Part shown: positions 1 through 8,141 of the stretch, piece after piece
Position numbering within the stretch: the first letter of the stretch is position 1
Layout: each line of letters starts with the position of its first letter
DNA from: Streptomyces collinus Tu 365
Lineage (GTDB): Bacteria > Actinomycetota > Actinomycetes > Streptomycetales > Streptomycetaceae
NCBI RefSeq assembly: GCF_000444875.1
Contig: NC_021985.1
Coordinates: forward strand, 2,985,535-3,049,534
Length of the DNA stretch: 64,000 nt
Direction: 5' to 3'
Position numbers and translations under genes: made by a program
The notes under the pieces: model-generated
The model's database searches: none
Told to the model about the DNA's origin: nothing
The model's input: only the letters and a program-made list of their open reading frames with translations

Positions 1-738
1 GACGTACCTGAGCGAGCGCAGCCCGCGCTCCAGGTGCCAGTGCAGGTAGGCGGACACCAGCCCGCTGCCCTCCCGGACGTGGCGCGCCTCCGACGCGTCC
101 GCTGTCTCCCAGTCTCCCGTAAGCAGGGCGCCGAGCAGTACCAGGGTCTGCGGGGAGGGTACGACACAGCCGGGCACCCGGCAGTCGACGCAGAGCGAGC
201 CGCCGGAGGCCACGGAGAAGAACCGGTTCGGTCCCGGCATGCCGCACTTCGCGCAGTCGCCGAAGCTGGGCGCGTAGCCGTTGACGGCGAGCGAGCGCAG
301 CAGGAAGGCGTCCAGGACGAGGTGGGGGGCGTGCTCGCCGCGGGCGAGGGTGCGCAGGGCGCCGACGAGCAGCAGGTACTGCTGGACGGCGGGTTCGCCC
401 TCGTGGTCGGTGAACCGCTCGGCGGTCTCCAGCATGGCGGTGCCGGCCGTGTACCGGGCGTAGTCGGTCACGATCCCGCCGCCGTACGGCGCGATGGTCT
501 CGCTCTGGGTGCACAGCGGCAGCCCGCGCCCGACCAGTTCACTGCCGCGCGCGAAGAACTGCACGTCGACGTGGGAGAACGGTTCGAGTCTGGCCCCGAA
601 CTTCGACTTGGTGCGCCGCACGCCCCGGGCCACCGCGCGTACCCGCCCGTGACCGCGGGTGAGCATCGTGATGATCCGGTCCGCCTCGCCCAGCTTCTGG
701 GTGCGCAGCACGATGCCGTCGTCGCGGAACAGACTCAT
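1..738 (-). CDS. recO: DNA repair protein RecO (3' end cut by window edge)
   Basis: RecO helps load RecA onto SSB-coated single-stranded DNA in RecFOR repair. The minus-strand frame from the ATG at 736-738 stays open for 246 codons to the window edge, close to the usual Streptomyces length of about 250, so only the last few residues are missing. The start reads MSLFRDDGIVLRTQKLGEAD, typical of the RecO OB-fold. A zinc-binding cluster is visible about two thirds along: CAKC near base 265 and CVDC followed by a further Cys near base 185. It is probably a core gene whose usual neighbour leuA now lies 26 kb to the right. Confidence 0.93.
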   Translation of the reverse strand, partial: MSLFRDDGIVLRTQKLGEADRIITMLTRGHGRVRAVARGVRRTKSKFGARLEPFSHVDVQFFARGSELVGRGLPLCTQSETIAPYGGGIVTDYARYTAGTAMLETAERFTDHEGEPAVQQYLLLVGALRTLARGEHAPHLVLDAFLLRSLAVNGYAPSFGDCAKCGMPGPNRFFSVASGGSLCVDCRVPGCVVPSPQTLVLLGALLTGDWETADASEARHVREGSGLVSAYLHWHLERGLRSLRYV

Positions 739-804
739 GGGCCCATTCTCCCGTACGGATCCCGCGTCCGGGGCCGGGGTGGCGCATGCGGTCCCCGCTC
801 CGTG

Positions 805-1029
805 TCAGGGGAGCTCGCCCGGGCCGTGCGCGCCGTCGTGCCCGGTGACCGCTCTGAGGCGCTCGTCGGGGGTGGCGCTGCGAACGGTGCCGGGGTCGCA
901 GTCCCACTCCTTGCCCCCGCCGTACGGTCGTAACTGTACGTAAGGCCCCTCGTGCCCCATGACGACGCCGACCCGGCCCGTGCTGGTGTCGACGGCGTAG
1001 GTGCCGAGCGGTGGCTGGACGGGCTTCAT
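805..1029 (-). CDS. Small conserved actinobacterial protein of unknown function
   Basis: A 74-residue protein beginning MKPVQPPLGTYAVDTSTGRV. It is rich in Gly and Pro, has no signal peptide or membrane segment, and has no domain I can name. The start is the ATG at 1027-1029; the open frame continues upstream but is Arg/Gly-rich and looks non-coding. It lies 66 bp upstream of recO on the same strand and may be co-transcribed with it. I recognise similar short proteins from other Streptomyces beside recO or ABC transporter genes. The sequence does not show a function. Confidence 0.65.
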   Translation of the reverse strand: MKPVQPPLGTYAVDTSTGRVGVVMGHEGPYVQLRPYGGGKEWDCDPGTVRSATPDERLRAVTGHDGAHGPGELP

Positions 1030-1313
1030 CGGGGCGCCGCCCCGGGGCCGGCGGCGACGGCCGCCCGTACCGGCGAGATCCGCGGTTCGCTCAAGGTGTC
1101 CTCCGCCTCTTCGGCGGCCGGCGCCGGGTGTCGCGCCGAACCGGTGGTTCCCCTTTCCTCTCCGATCCCCTCCGTTTTCACTCTTCGTGTCCCCTCGATG
1201 GCTCTGCGCCCCTACACTCGGGACCCCGTGTGCCCCGGCGCGCACGCCCCTCCGGCCCGTCGCCCCGCGCCCGTCCGGGCCGCCGGGCGGCTGGGCCATT
1301 CGTGTGTGCTCCC

Positions 1314-1342
1314 TTGACCGTCCCCAGCGACGCTCCTATGGT
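1314..1342 (+). promoter_or_regulatory. Housekeeping-type promoter of the ABC transporter operon
   Basis: TTGACC (1314-1319), a 17-bp spacer, then TATGGT (1337-1342). This is close to the major sigma-factor (HrdB-type) consensus. Transcription would start near 1349, leaving a leader of about 130 nt before the GTG at 1478. Confidence 0.6.
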
Positions 1343-1356
1343 CACGCTGACCGGCC

Positions 1357-1371
1357 GGACGTAGAACGTCC
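1357..1371. promoter_or_regulatory. 15-bp inverted repeat, candidate operator
   Basis: GGACGT-AGA-ACGTCC is a perfect 6+3+6 palindrome, followed by a partial third half-site TATGTCC. It lies about 10 bp downstream of the predicted start of transcription, where a repressor would block the ABC transporter operon. No dedicated regulator gene is adjacent, so the ligand and protein are unknown. Confidence 0.4.
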
Positions 1372-1392
1372 TATGTCCGCTCTCGTGCGTCT

Positions 1393-1433
1393 GCTCCGCA
1401 CCTCTCGCACCCGGCTCCGCACCTCTCGCACCC
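1393..1433. repeat. 20-bp direct repeat in the transporter leader
   Basis: GCTCCGCACCTCTCGCACCC occurs at 1393-1412 and, identically, at 1414-1433, separated by one base. It lies between the promoter and the ribosome-binding site of the solute-binding protein gene. It could be a local duplication or a binding site; the role is unknown. Confidence 0.6.
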
Positions 1434-1477
1434 CATCCATCGCCCTCTCTTCCCTCCCCGACCTCGCTGGAGGAACC

Positions 1478-3121
1478 GTGCGCGACGACGTGACCGACGA
1501 CGGGCCGGCCGGACCGGCAGCGCGCCGCCGGTCGTTCCTGAAGTACACGGGGGCGGTCGGCGCGGCGGCCGCCCTCCCGCCGGTCCTCGCGGGTTGCTCC
1601 GCGGGCCCGCAGTCCACGAACGACACCGGGGACGGGGGCAGCGGCAAGGACCGCACCCTGACCGCGGTGATCGGCTACGGCAACGACGGGAGCTGGGACC
1701 CGACGCAGACCGCGTCCGCCTTCGCCATGGCCGCCAACAACCACGTCTACGAGGGGCTCCTGGACACCGACCCCATCTCCCGGACGCCGTACCCGGCGCT
1801 CGCCACCGGGCTGCCGAAGGACCCGAACGCCACGACCTGGCGGTTCGCGCTGCGCCCCGGCGCGACCTTCCACGACGGGAAGCCGGTCACCGCCGACGAC
1901 GTCGTCTTCGTCTTCGACCGGATCCTCGACCCGGGCACCCAGACCCTCGCCAAGGGCTTCTTCGTGAGCTGGCTGAAGGAAGTCGGGAAGGTCGACGCCC
2001 GGACCGTCGAGCTGCGCCTGAGGTTCCCGTTCCCGGACGGGCTCGCCCGGCTCACCCTGGCCAAGATCATGCCCCGGCACGTGTTCTCCCGGCCCGGCGC
2101 CTGGGACGACGCGATCAAGGGGCTGGCGGTGGGCTCGGGACCGTACCGGCAGACCGCGCACCACCCGAAGTCGAACACCACCTTCGAGGCGTTCGCCGCC
2201 TACAACGGCCCGCGCCGGCCCGCCTTCAGGCGGATGAACTGGCTGACCATCGTCGACGCGGCCCCGCGGGTGGCGAAGATCTCCGGGACCGGTGCGGGCG
2301 CGCAGATCGCCGACAACATCCCGTACGCCAACGTCGCGCGCCTGGAACAGGGCGGCCTGAAGGTCGGCGGCGGAGCCGGGATGAACAACCTGTTCCTGAT
2401 GTTCAACACCCGCCACAAACCCTTCGACGACGTACGCGTCCGGCAGGCGCTGCACCACGCCATCGACACCGAGAAGATGGTGCGGGTCGCCCTGAAGGGC
2501 CACGGGAAGCCGGCGACCTCGTTCCTGGACGAGCAGAACCCCGGCTACCGGCGGGCCAGGACCGTCTACGACCACGACCCGGAGAAGGCCAGGGCGCTGC
2601 TGAAGGCCGCCGGGGTCGAGGGCCTGAAGGTCGAGATCCTCGCCGTGAACGTGAGCTGGGTCGTGGACTGCCTGCCGACCGTCAAGTCGTCCTGGGACGC
2701 GATCGGCGTGGAGACCACCCTGGCGCCGCAGGAGACCACGGCCGTGTTCACCAAGATGGACCAGAAGCAGGACTACCAGGTGGTCGCGGCCGCCTCCAAC
2801 CCCAACCAGTTCGGCCTCGACGCCGACCTGATCATGCACTACAACTACGGGCCCGGGAACCTCTGGATGCGGTACACCCGCTGGGCCGACCACCCCGTCG
2901 CCAAGGCGCTGTTCCGGGACATGGACCGGGCGACCCGGGAGCCGGACCCGGCGCGGAAGAAGTCGATGATCCAGGACTACATCGACGTCGTCGCCGAACA
3001 GGCCGTCCTCTACCCGGTCGTGCACAACGAGCTGATGACCGCCTGGGACCCGCGCGCGCTCAGCGGGATAAGGCCCCAGCCCTACCCGGGCCTCAACCTC
3101 CTCCAGGCTCGGTGGGCCTGA
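1478..3121 (+). CDS. ABC transporter solute-binding lipoprotein, peptide/nickel family (SBP_bac_5)
   Basis: A 547-residue extracytoplasmic receptor of the Dpp/Opp family that would deliver its ligand to the downstream permeases. The N-terminus carries a Tat-type signal (RRRSFLK, residues 16-22), a hydrophobic stretch and a lipobox LAGC with the lipidated Cys at about residue 40. It is therefore probably exported folded and anchored in the membrane. The body is a normal-length family 5 binding protein (domains around TFHDGKPVTADDVVFVFDRI and DDVRVRQALHHAIDTEKM). The start is GTG with GGAGG at 1469-1473. The downstream permease starts 4 bp after the stop. The ligand cannot be read from sequence; the lyase gene at the operon end argues for a small acid or sugar-acid-like substrate as much as for peptides. 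Confidence 0.9.
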   Translation: MRDDVTDDGPAGPAARRRSFLKYTGAVGAAAALPPVLAGCSAGPQSTNDTGDGGSGKDRTLTAVIGYGNDGSWDPTQTASAFAMAANNHVYEGLLDTDPISRTPYPALATGLPKDPNATTWRFALRPGATFHDGKPVTADDVVFVFDRILDPGTQTLAKGFFVSWLKEVGKVDARTVELRLRFPFPDGLARLTLAKIMPRHVFSRPGAWDDAIKGLAVGSGPYRQTAHHPKSNTTFEAFAAYNGPRRPAFRRMNWLTIVDAAPRVAKISGTGAGAQIADNIPYANVARLEQGGLKVGGGAGMNNLFLMFNTRHKPFDDVRVRQALHHAIDTEKMVRVALKGHGKPATSFLDEQNPGYRRARTVYDHDPEKARALLKAAGVEGLKVEILAVNVSWVVDCLPTVKSSWDAIGVETTLAPQETTAVFTKMDQKQDYQVVAAASNPNQFGLDADLIMHYNYGPGNLWMRYTRWADHPVAKALFRDMDRATREPDPARKKSMIQDYIDVVAEQAVLYPVVHNELMTAWDPRALSGIRPQPYPGLNLLQARWA

Positions 3122-3125
3122 CGGC

Positions 3126-4082
3126 ATGACGGCGGTCGTACGGATACTGCTCCGCCGCGTCGCCCTGCTGGTGCCGCTGCTGCTCGGGATCGTGCTGTTC
3201 GTGTTCCTGGTGATGCGCTTCTCGGACGTCGACCCGGCGTCCGCGTTCTTCCAGGGCGCCAGCCCCACCCCGGGGCAGCTGCACGAGTTCCGGGAGCGCA
3301 ACGGCCTGCTGGACCCGCTGCCGGTGCGCTACGTCCACTTCGTCGGCGACCTGCTCCACGGCGACCTCGGCACCAGCGCGCTCACCCGGGCCCCGGTCGC
3401 CGACCAGATCACCACCGCGCTGCCGCTCACCCTCCAGCTGACCTTCCTCGGCCTCGGCATCGCGGTGGTGCTGGCCCTGGCGGGCGGGGTGACGGCGGCC
3501 GTCCACCGGGACCGGCTGCCGGACCAGCTCGTGCGGGTCGTCTCCCTCGTCGGCGTGGCGGCACCCGGGTTCTGGCTGGCGCTGCTGATGATCCAGTACC
3601 TGGCGGTGGACCGCGGCTGGTTCCCGACCGGCGGCTACGTCAACCCGGCCGACTCCCTCACCGGCTGGCTGCGCACCATGGCACTGCCCGCGTTCGCGCT
3701 CTCCCTGCCGGTGGCCGCCCAGCTCACCCGGATCGTGCGCACCTCGGTCGTGGAGGAGCTGGACCGGGACTACGTCCGCACGGCGATCGGCAGCGGGCTG
3801 CCGCCCCGGGTGGTCGTCGGCCGCAACGTGCTGCGCAACGCCCTCGTCAACCCGCTGACGGTGCTCGGGCTGCGGGTCGGCTACCTGCTCGGCGGCGCGG
3901 TCGTCATCGAGACGATCTTCTCGCTGCCCGGCATGGGAAAGCTGATGATCGACGCCGTGCAGAACGGCGACCCGGCCGTGGTCCAGGGGGTCGTGCTGAC
4001 CACGGCCACCGGGTTCGTCGTCGTCAACCTCGTCATCGACATCCTCCACCTGCTCGTCAACCCACGTCTGAGGGCGGCCTGA
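3126..4082 (+). CDS. ABC transporter permease, DppB type
   Basis: A 318-residue inner-membrane permease with about six membrane segments and the usual large extracytoplasmic loop after the first helix. The cytoplasmic EAA-type coupling loop is clear (EELDRDYVRTAIGSGLPPRV), which docks to the ATPase subunits. Family: BPD_transp_1, DppB/OppB subgroup. It sits 4 bp after the binding-protein stop, and its TGA overlaps the ATG of the next gene by one base, so the operon is translationally coupled. Confidence 0.92.
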   Translation: MTAVVRILLRRVALLVPLLLGIVLFVFLVMRFSDVDPASAFFQGASPTPGQLHEFRERNGLLDPLPVRYVHFVGDLLHGDLGTSALTRAPVADQITTALPLTLQLTFLGLGIAVVLALAGGVTAAVHRDRLPDQLVRVVSLVGVAAPGFWLALLMIQYLAVDRGWFPTGGYVNPADSLTGWLRTMALPAFALSLPVAAQLTRIVRTSVVEELDRDYVRTAIGSGLPPRVVVGRNVLRNALVNPLTVLGLRVGYLLGGAVVIETIFSLPGMGKLMIDAVQNGDPAVVQGVVLTTATGFVVVNLVIDILHLLVNPRLRAA

Positions 4083-6181
4083 TGGTCACGCGCGCGAGCC
4101 TCGCCGGGCGGCTCTCCCGGCCCGGAGTCCGCCTGCGGGGGTGGCGCCGGCTGCCGCCGCTCCCCCGGGTCGCCGTCTGCTTCCTGGCGCTGCTCGTCGT
4201 GGTCGCCGTACTCGCGCCCGTGCTGGCCCCGGACGACCCGCTCGACCAGCAGGACCCGGCCGGCGGCACCGGACACCCGTCCGCCGCCCACTGGATGGGC
4301 CAGGACAGCCTCGGCCGGGACGTTCTCAGCCGGCTGATGTACGGCGCCCGCTGGTCGCTGGCGATCGGGCTGGGCGCGACCACGCTCGCGCTGGTCGCCG
4401 GGGCGCTGCTCGGGGCGCTCGCGGCGACCTCCCGCAAGGCCGTGGACGAGACGCTGATGCGCTGCCTGGACGTGGTGATGGCGTTCCCGGGCATCGCCCT
4501 GGCCGCCGTGCTCGTCGCCGTCTTCGGCGGCGGGATCGGCGTGCTGATCTGCGCGATCGCCTTCCTGTTCACCCCGCCGGTGGCCCGGGTGGTGCGGGCC
4601 AACGTGCTCGACCAGTACGGCGAGGACTACGTCACCGCGGAACGGGTGATCGGCGCCCGCACGCCGCACATCGTGCTGCGGCACGTGGCCGTCAACTGCG
4701 CGGCACCGGTGCTGGTGTTCTGCACGGTCCAGGTCGCCGAGGCGATCGTCTTCGAGGCGTCGCTGTCCTTCATCGGAGCCGGCGTGCGCCCGCCCGACCC
4801 GTCGTGGGGCAGTGTCATCGCCGACGGCAAGAACATGGTGCTGACCGGCGGCTGGTGGGCGACCGTCTTCCCCGGGGCGCTGATCCTGCTCACCGTCCTT
4901 TCCCTGAACGTCCTCTCCGAGGGCGTCTCGGACGCGTGGGCGGCACCGGCCGCCCGGGAGGTGGAGGCGCGAGGGGACCTGGCGCGGGGGGACCTGGCGC
5001 GGGGGGACCTGGCGCGGGGGGACTTGGCGGGAGGCGACCCGACGCAAGGGGACCTGGCGCGAGGGGACCGCCTGGAGCGAGGGGACCTGGCGCGAGGGGA
5101 CCGCCTGGAGACGCCGGAGCCCGGCACCGGTGAGGTGCTCCCGCTGCCGGGCCTCGCCGAGGCCGCCCGGCGGCTGCGCTCCCGGGCCCGCCCCCGGCCC
5201 GCGCCCGACGGCCCGCCGGTGCTCGCGGTGGAGAACCTCACCATCCGTTTCCCCGGCCGGCACCGCGACGTGGACGTGGTGGCCGGGGTCGGCTTCGAGG
5301 TGCACGCCGGCGAGGTGCTGGGTCTGGTGGGCGAGTCGGGCTGCGGCAAGTCGCTGACCGCGCTCACGGTCATGGGGCTCCAGCCGCGGACGGCCCGGGT
5401 CGGCGGCCAGGTGCGCTTCCGGCAGCGTGACCTGCTCGCCGAGCCGATGCGGGTACGGCGCCGGCTGCTCGGCCACGAGATGGCGATGGTGTACCAGGAC
5501 GCGCTGTCCTCGCTGAACCCGGCCATGACCGTACGCGCCCAGCTCGGCCAGCTCGTACGGCGCGGCGGCCGGCGCGGCCCGCGCGAACTGCTGTCGCTGG
5601 TCGGACTCGACCCCGAACGCACCCTGCGCAGCTACCCGCACGAACTCTCCGGCGGCCAGCGCCAGCGCGTCCTGATCGCCATGGCGCTCTCCCGCGACCC
5701 CCGGCTGATCGTCGCCGACGAGCCGACCACCGCCCTGGACGTGACCGTGCAGGCCCAGGTCATGGAGCTGCTGCTGCGGCTGCGCGAGGAGCTGGGGTTC
5801 GCGCTCGTCCTCGTCTCGCACGACCTGGCGCTGGTCGCCGACGTCACCGACCGGGTGGCGGTCATGTACGGCGGGCAGATCGTGGAGACCGGCGTGACCG
5901 CGGACCTGGTGGCCGCACCGGCCCACCACTACACCCGCGGTCTGCTCGGCAGCGTGCTCTCGCTGGAGTCGGCCGAGGAGCGCCTGACGCAGATCAGGGG
6001 TGTCGTACCGGCCCCGGCGGACTTCCCGGCGGGCTGCCGCTTCGCCGGCCGCTGCCCGCTGGCCACCGAGGTCTGCCACACCACCGCACCCGTCCTCACG
6101 GGCACCCCCACGCACACGGCAGCCTGCCACCACCCCGCGGTGGAACTGACGTCGGCACAGAGCGAGGAGGCACTGCAGTGA
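4082..6181 (+). CDS. Fused ABC transporter permease (DppC type) and ATPase (DppD type)
   Basis: A 699-residue protein joining two subunits that are usually separate. Residues 1 to about 285 are a DppC-like permease with an N-terminal extension and EAA loop (EDYVTAERVIGARTPHIVLR). Residues 296-343 are a low-complexity linker of ARGDL pentapeptides. Residues about 370-690 are an ATPase: Walker A GESGCGKS near 417, signature LSGGQRQR near 520, Walker B LIVADEPTTALD near 541, and the C-terminal Cys-bearing oligopeptide-transporter segment (CRFAGRCPLATEVC). All catalytic motifs look intact. There is no stop codon or ribosome-binding site at the junction that would suggest two genes. Fusion fixes permease:ATPase stoichiometry, leaving the next gene to supply the second nucleotide-binding domain. 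Confidence 0.92.
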   Translation: MVTRASLAGRLSRPGVRLRGWRRLPPLPRVAVCFLALLVVVAVLAPVLAPDDPLDQQDPAGGTGHPSAAHWMGQDSLGRDVLSRLMYGARWSLAIGLGATTLALVAGALLGALAATSRKAVDETLMRCLDVVMAFPGIALAAVLVAVFGGGIGVLICAIAFLFTPPVARVVRANVLDQYGEDYVTAERVIGARTPHIVLRHVAVNCAAPVLVFCTVQVAEAIVFEASLSFIGAGVRPPDPSWGSVIADGKNMVLTGGWWATVFPGALILLTVLSLNVLSEGVSDAWAAPAAREVEARGDLARGDLARGDLARGDLAGGDPTQGDLARGDRLERGDLARGDRLETPEPGTGEVLPLPGLAEAARRLRSRARPRPAPDGPPVLAVENLTIRFPGRHRDVDVVAGVGFEVHAGEVLGLVGESGCGKSLTALTVMGLQPRTARVGGQVRFRQRDLLAEPMRVRRRLLGHEMAMVYQDALSSLNPAMTVRAQLGQLVRRGGRRGPRELLSLVGLDPERTLRSYPHELSGGQRQRVLIAMALSRDPRLIVADEPTTALDVTVQAQVMELLLRLREELGFALVLVSHDLALVADVTDRVAVMYGGQIVETGVTADLVAAPAHHYTRGLLGSVLSLESAEERLTQIRGVVPAPADFPAGCRFAGRCPLATEVCHTTAPVLTGTPTHTAACHHPAVELTSAQSEEALQ
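4967..5110 (+). repeat. 15-bp tandem repeat encoding ARGDL pentapeptides, with a 33-bp higher-order repeat
   Basis: The unit GCGCGRGGGGACCTG repeats in tandem from 4967: four near-identical ARGDL copies, then diverged AGGDP, TQGDL and ARGDR copies. From 5045 a 33-bp unit, (Q/R)GDL-ARGDR-LE, occurs twice (5045-5077 and 5078-5110) almost identically. The array keeps the frame and lies exactly in the interdomain linker of the permease-ATPase fusion. The high identity of the copies suggests recent slippage or unequal exchange. Confidence 0.9.
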
Positions 6182-7182
6182 GCGCTGTCGTCGAGGTCAG
6201 GGACGCCCATGTCGTCCACAAGGCGCACGGCGGCGGCCTGTTCACGCGCGACCGGGTGTACGCCCTGACCGGCGCGGATCTCGCCGTCGCGCCCGGTGAG
6301 ACGGTCGGCGTGGTCGGTGAGTCGGGGTGCGGCAAGTCGACCCTGGCGAAGGTGCTGGTGGGCGTCCAGCGGCCGACCTCGGGGACGGTGTCCTTCCAGG
6401 GCCGCGACCTGTGGTCGATGCCGCCGGCCGAGCGCCGCGCGGTGGTCGGCGCGGGCACCGGCATGGTCTTCCAGGACCCGTCGACGGCACTGAACCGCCG
6501 GCTGACGGTACGGCGGATCCTGCGCGACCCGCTGGACGTGCACGGCCGCGGGACCAAGGCCGAACGGGACACTCGCGTGGCGGAGTTGCTGACCCTGGTG
6601 GGTCTGCCCCGGCCCCTCGCCGACGCGCTGCCCGGTCAGCTCTCCGGCGGCCAGCGGCAGCGGGTCGCCATCGCCCGGGCCCTGGCCCTGGACCCCGGCC
6701 TGGTGGTCGCGGACGAGCCGACCAGCGCCCTGGACGTCTCGGTCCGCGCGCAGATCCTCAATCTGCTCCTGGACCTGAAGGAACGCCTCGGCCTGGCCCT
6801 GGTGTTCGTCTCGCACGACATCCAGACGGTACGGCGGATGAGCGACCGGGTGATCACCATGTACCTCGGCCGGATCGTCGAGGAGACCCCGGCCGACCGC
6901 GTCACCGGCCGGGCCCGGCACCCGTACACCCGGGCCCTGTTCTCCGCCACGCCCGGACTGCTGGAGCCCGTCGACCCGATCCCGCTGACCGGCCCGGTGC
7001 CCTCGGCGACCCGCCCGCCGAGCGGCTGCCCGTTCCGCACCCGCTGCTGGAAGGCCGACGAGGTGTGCGCGGCCGCGATGCCGGATTTCTCGGCCGCGTC
7101 ACGCCCGGGACACCGCTACCGCTGCCACCATCCTGTGGAGGAGGACCAGTCGACCCATGACCTAGCCCGCCAGGAGCGCTGA
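6178..7182 (+). CDS. ABC transporter ATPase, DppF type
   Basis: A 334-residue nucleotide-binding subunit that would pair with the ATPase half of the preceding fusion. Visible motifs: Walker A GESGCGKST (about residue 48), Q-loop (MVFQDP), signature LSGGQRQRVAIARAL, Walker B LVVADEPTSALD, switch His in VFVSHD, and the C-terminal Cys-bearing segment (CPFRTRCWKADEVC). The GTG start overlaps the upstream TGA by 4 bp and its own stop overlaps the next ATG by one base. Confidence 0.93.
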   Translation: MSAVVEVRDAHVVHKAHGGGLFTRDRVYALTGADLAVAPGETVGVVGESGCGKSTLAKVLVGVQRPTSGTVSFQGRDLWSMPPAERRAVVGAGTGMVFQDPSTALNRRLTVRRILRDPLDVHGRGTKAERDTRVAELLTLVGLPRPLADALPGQLSGGQRQRVAIARALALDPGLVVADEPTSALDVSVRAQILNLLLDLKERLGLALVFVSHDIQTVRRMSDRVITMYLGRIVEETPADRVTGRARHPYTRALFSATPGLLEPVDPIPLTGPVPSATRPPSGCPFRTRCWKADEVCAAAMPDFSAASRPGHRYRCHHPVEEDQSTHDLARQER

Positions 7183-8108
7183 TGACTCTTCCCGCCCCCT
7201 TGACCGGTGTCGTCCCGCCCGTCTGCACGCCCCTCACACCGGACCGCGAGGTGGACGTGCCGTCGCTGCTCGCGCTGGTCGACCACCTGGTGGCGGGCGG
7301 GGTGCACGGCCTGTTCGTGCTGGGCTCGAGCTCGGAGGCGGCCTTCCTGACCGACCGGCAGCGCAGGCAGGTGGTGGAGGCGGTGGCGGCCCATGTCGCC
7401 GGTCAGCTGCCCGTCATCGCCGGCGCCATCGACATGACGACCCCGCGCGTCCTCGACCACGTCTCGGCGGTCACCGCGGCCGGCGCCCGGGCCGTCGTCG
7501 TCACGGCCCCCTTCTACGCCCGCACCCACCCCTCCGAGATCGTCCACCACTACCGCCGGATCGCGGCCGCGAGCCCGGTCCCGGTGATCGCCTACGACAT
7601 CCCGTCGGCCGTGCACACCAAGCTCCCCACCGAGGTGGTGCTCGGCCTGGCCGCCGACGGCGTGCTGGCGGGCCTGAAGGACTCCAGCGGCGACCTGGCC
7701 GCCTTCCGCGAGATCGTCACCGGCGCCCGCGCCCACCCCGGCTTCAGCGTCCTGACCGGCTCCGAGCTGCTGGTCGACTCAGCGCTGGCCCTGGGCGCCG
7801 ACGGCGCGGTCCCCGGCCTCGCCAACGTCGACCCGCACGGCTACGTCCGCCTCTACCGCCTCTGCCGGTCCGGCGACTGGGAGGCCGCCCGCGCCGAACA
7901 GGAGCGGCTGTGCGCCCTGTTCGGCCTCGTCGGGGTCGGCGACCCGGAACGCATGGGCACCAGCTCGTCCGCCCTGGGCGCCTTCAAGGCGGCGCTGCAC
8001 CTGCGGGGCGTCATCGCCTGCGCGGCGACGGCGGAGCCGCAGGTGCCGTTGTCGGGGGACGAGGTGGCGAGGGTGGGGAAGTTCTTGGCGGGGGCGGGGT
8101 TGCTCTAG
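7182..8108 (+). CDS. Dihydrodipicolinate synthase / N-acetylneuraminate lyase family protein
   Basis: A 308-residue TIM-barrel class I aldolase. The Schiff-base Lys is in GLKDSSGD and the catalytic Tyr in PVIAYDIPS. The pyruvate-carboxylate loop reads LGSSSEAAFL rather than the GTTGE of true DapA, so biosynthetic dihydrodipicolinate synthesis is unlikely. The family includes N-acetylneuraminate lyase and 2-keto-3-deoxy-sugar-acid aldolases and dehydratases. Its start overlaps the transporter ATPase stop, so it belongs to the operon. I infer that it cleaves or dehydrates the imported substrate. A sialidase is encoded 13 kb away, but a link to sialic acid is only speculation. Confidence 0.85.
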   Translation: MTLPAPLTGVVPPVCTPLTPDREVDVPSLLALVDHLVAGGVHGLFVLGSSSEAAFLTDRQRRQVVEAVAAHVAGQLPVIAGAIDMTTPRVLDHVSAVTAAGARAVVVTAPFYARTHPSEIVHHYRRIAAASPVPVIAYDIPSAVHTKLPTEVVLGLAADGVLAGLKDSSGDLAAFREIVTGARAHPGFSVLTGSELLVDSALALGADGAVPGLANVDPHGYVRLYRLCRSGDWEAARAEQERLCALFGLVGVGDPERMGTSSSALGAFKAALHLRGVIACAATAEPQVPLSGDEVARVGKFLAGAGLL

Positions 8109-8141
8109 TGCTCCAGCGGTTGGCAGTGAGCCCGGATTCAC

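Larger units (their letters stand above)
1030..1477. other. 448-bp intergenic region between divergent genes
   Basis: This gap holds the control region of the transporter operon. It contains a near-consensus promoter (1314-1342), a 15-bp inverted repeat just downstream (1357-1371) and a 20-bp direct repeat (1393-1433) in the untranslated leader. The left part (1030-1300) must also hold the promoter of the small minus-strand gene, but I see no convincing -35/-10 pair for it. No further gene is evident. Confidence 0.6.

Noticed and set aside
1178..3301. A long minus-strand open frame opposite the solute-binding protein gene
   Set aside because: It is Arg/Gly/Val-rich, has no domain, no ribosome site, and mirrors a clear lipoprotein gene. 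Such antisense frames are expected at this GC content.
4967..5110. CRISPR-like repeat array
   Set aside because: The 15-bp units are directly adjacent with no spacers, keep the reading frame and encode a peptide repeat inside a gene.
7182..8108. Calling the lyase dapA
   Set aside because: The pyruvate-binding loop differs from DapA and the gene is the last of a transporter operon.
8109..8141. Terminator between the lyase and immunity genes
   Set aside because: Only a 5-bp stem (AGTGA/TCACT) can form; too weak to call.
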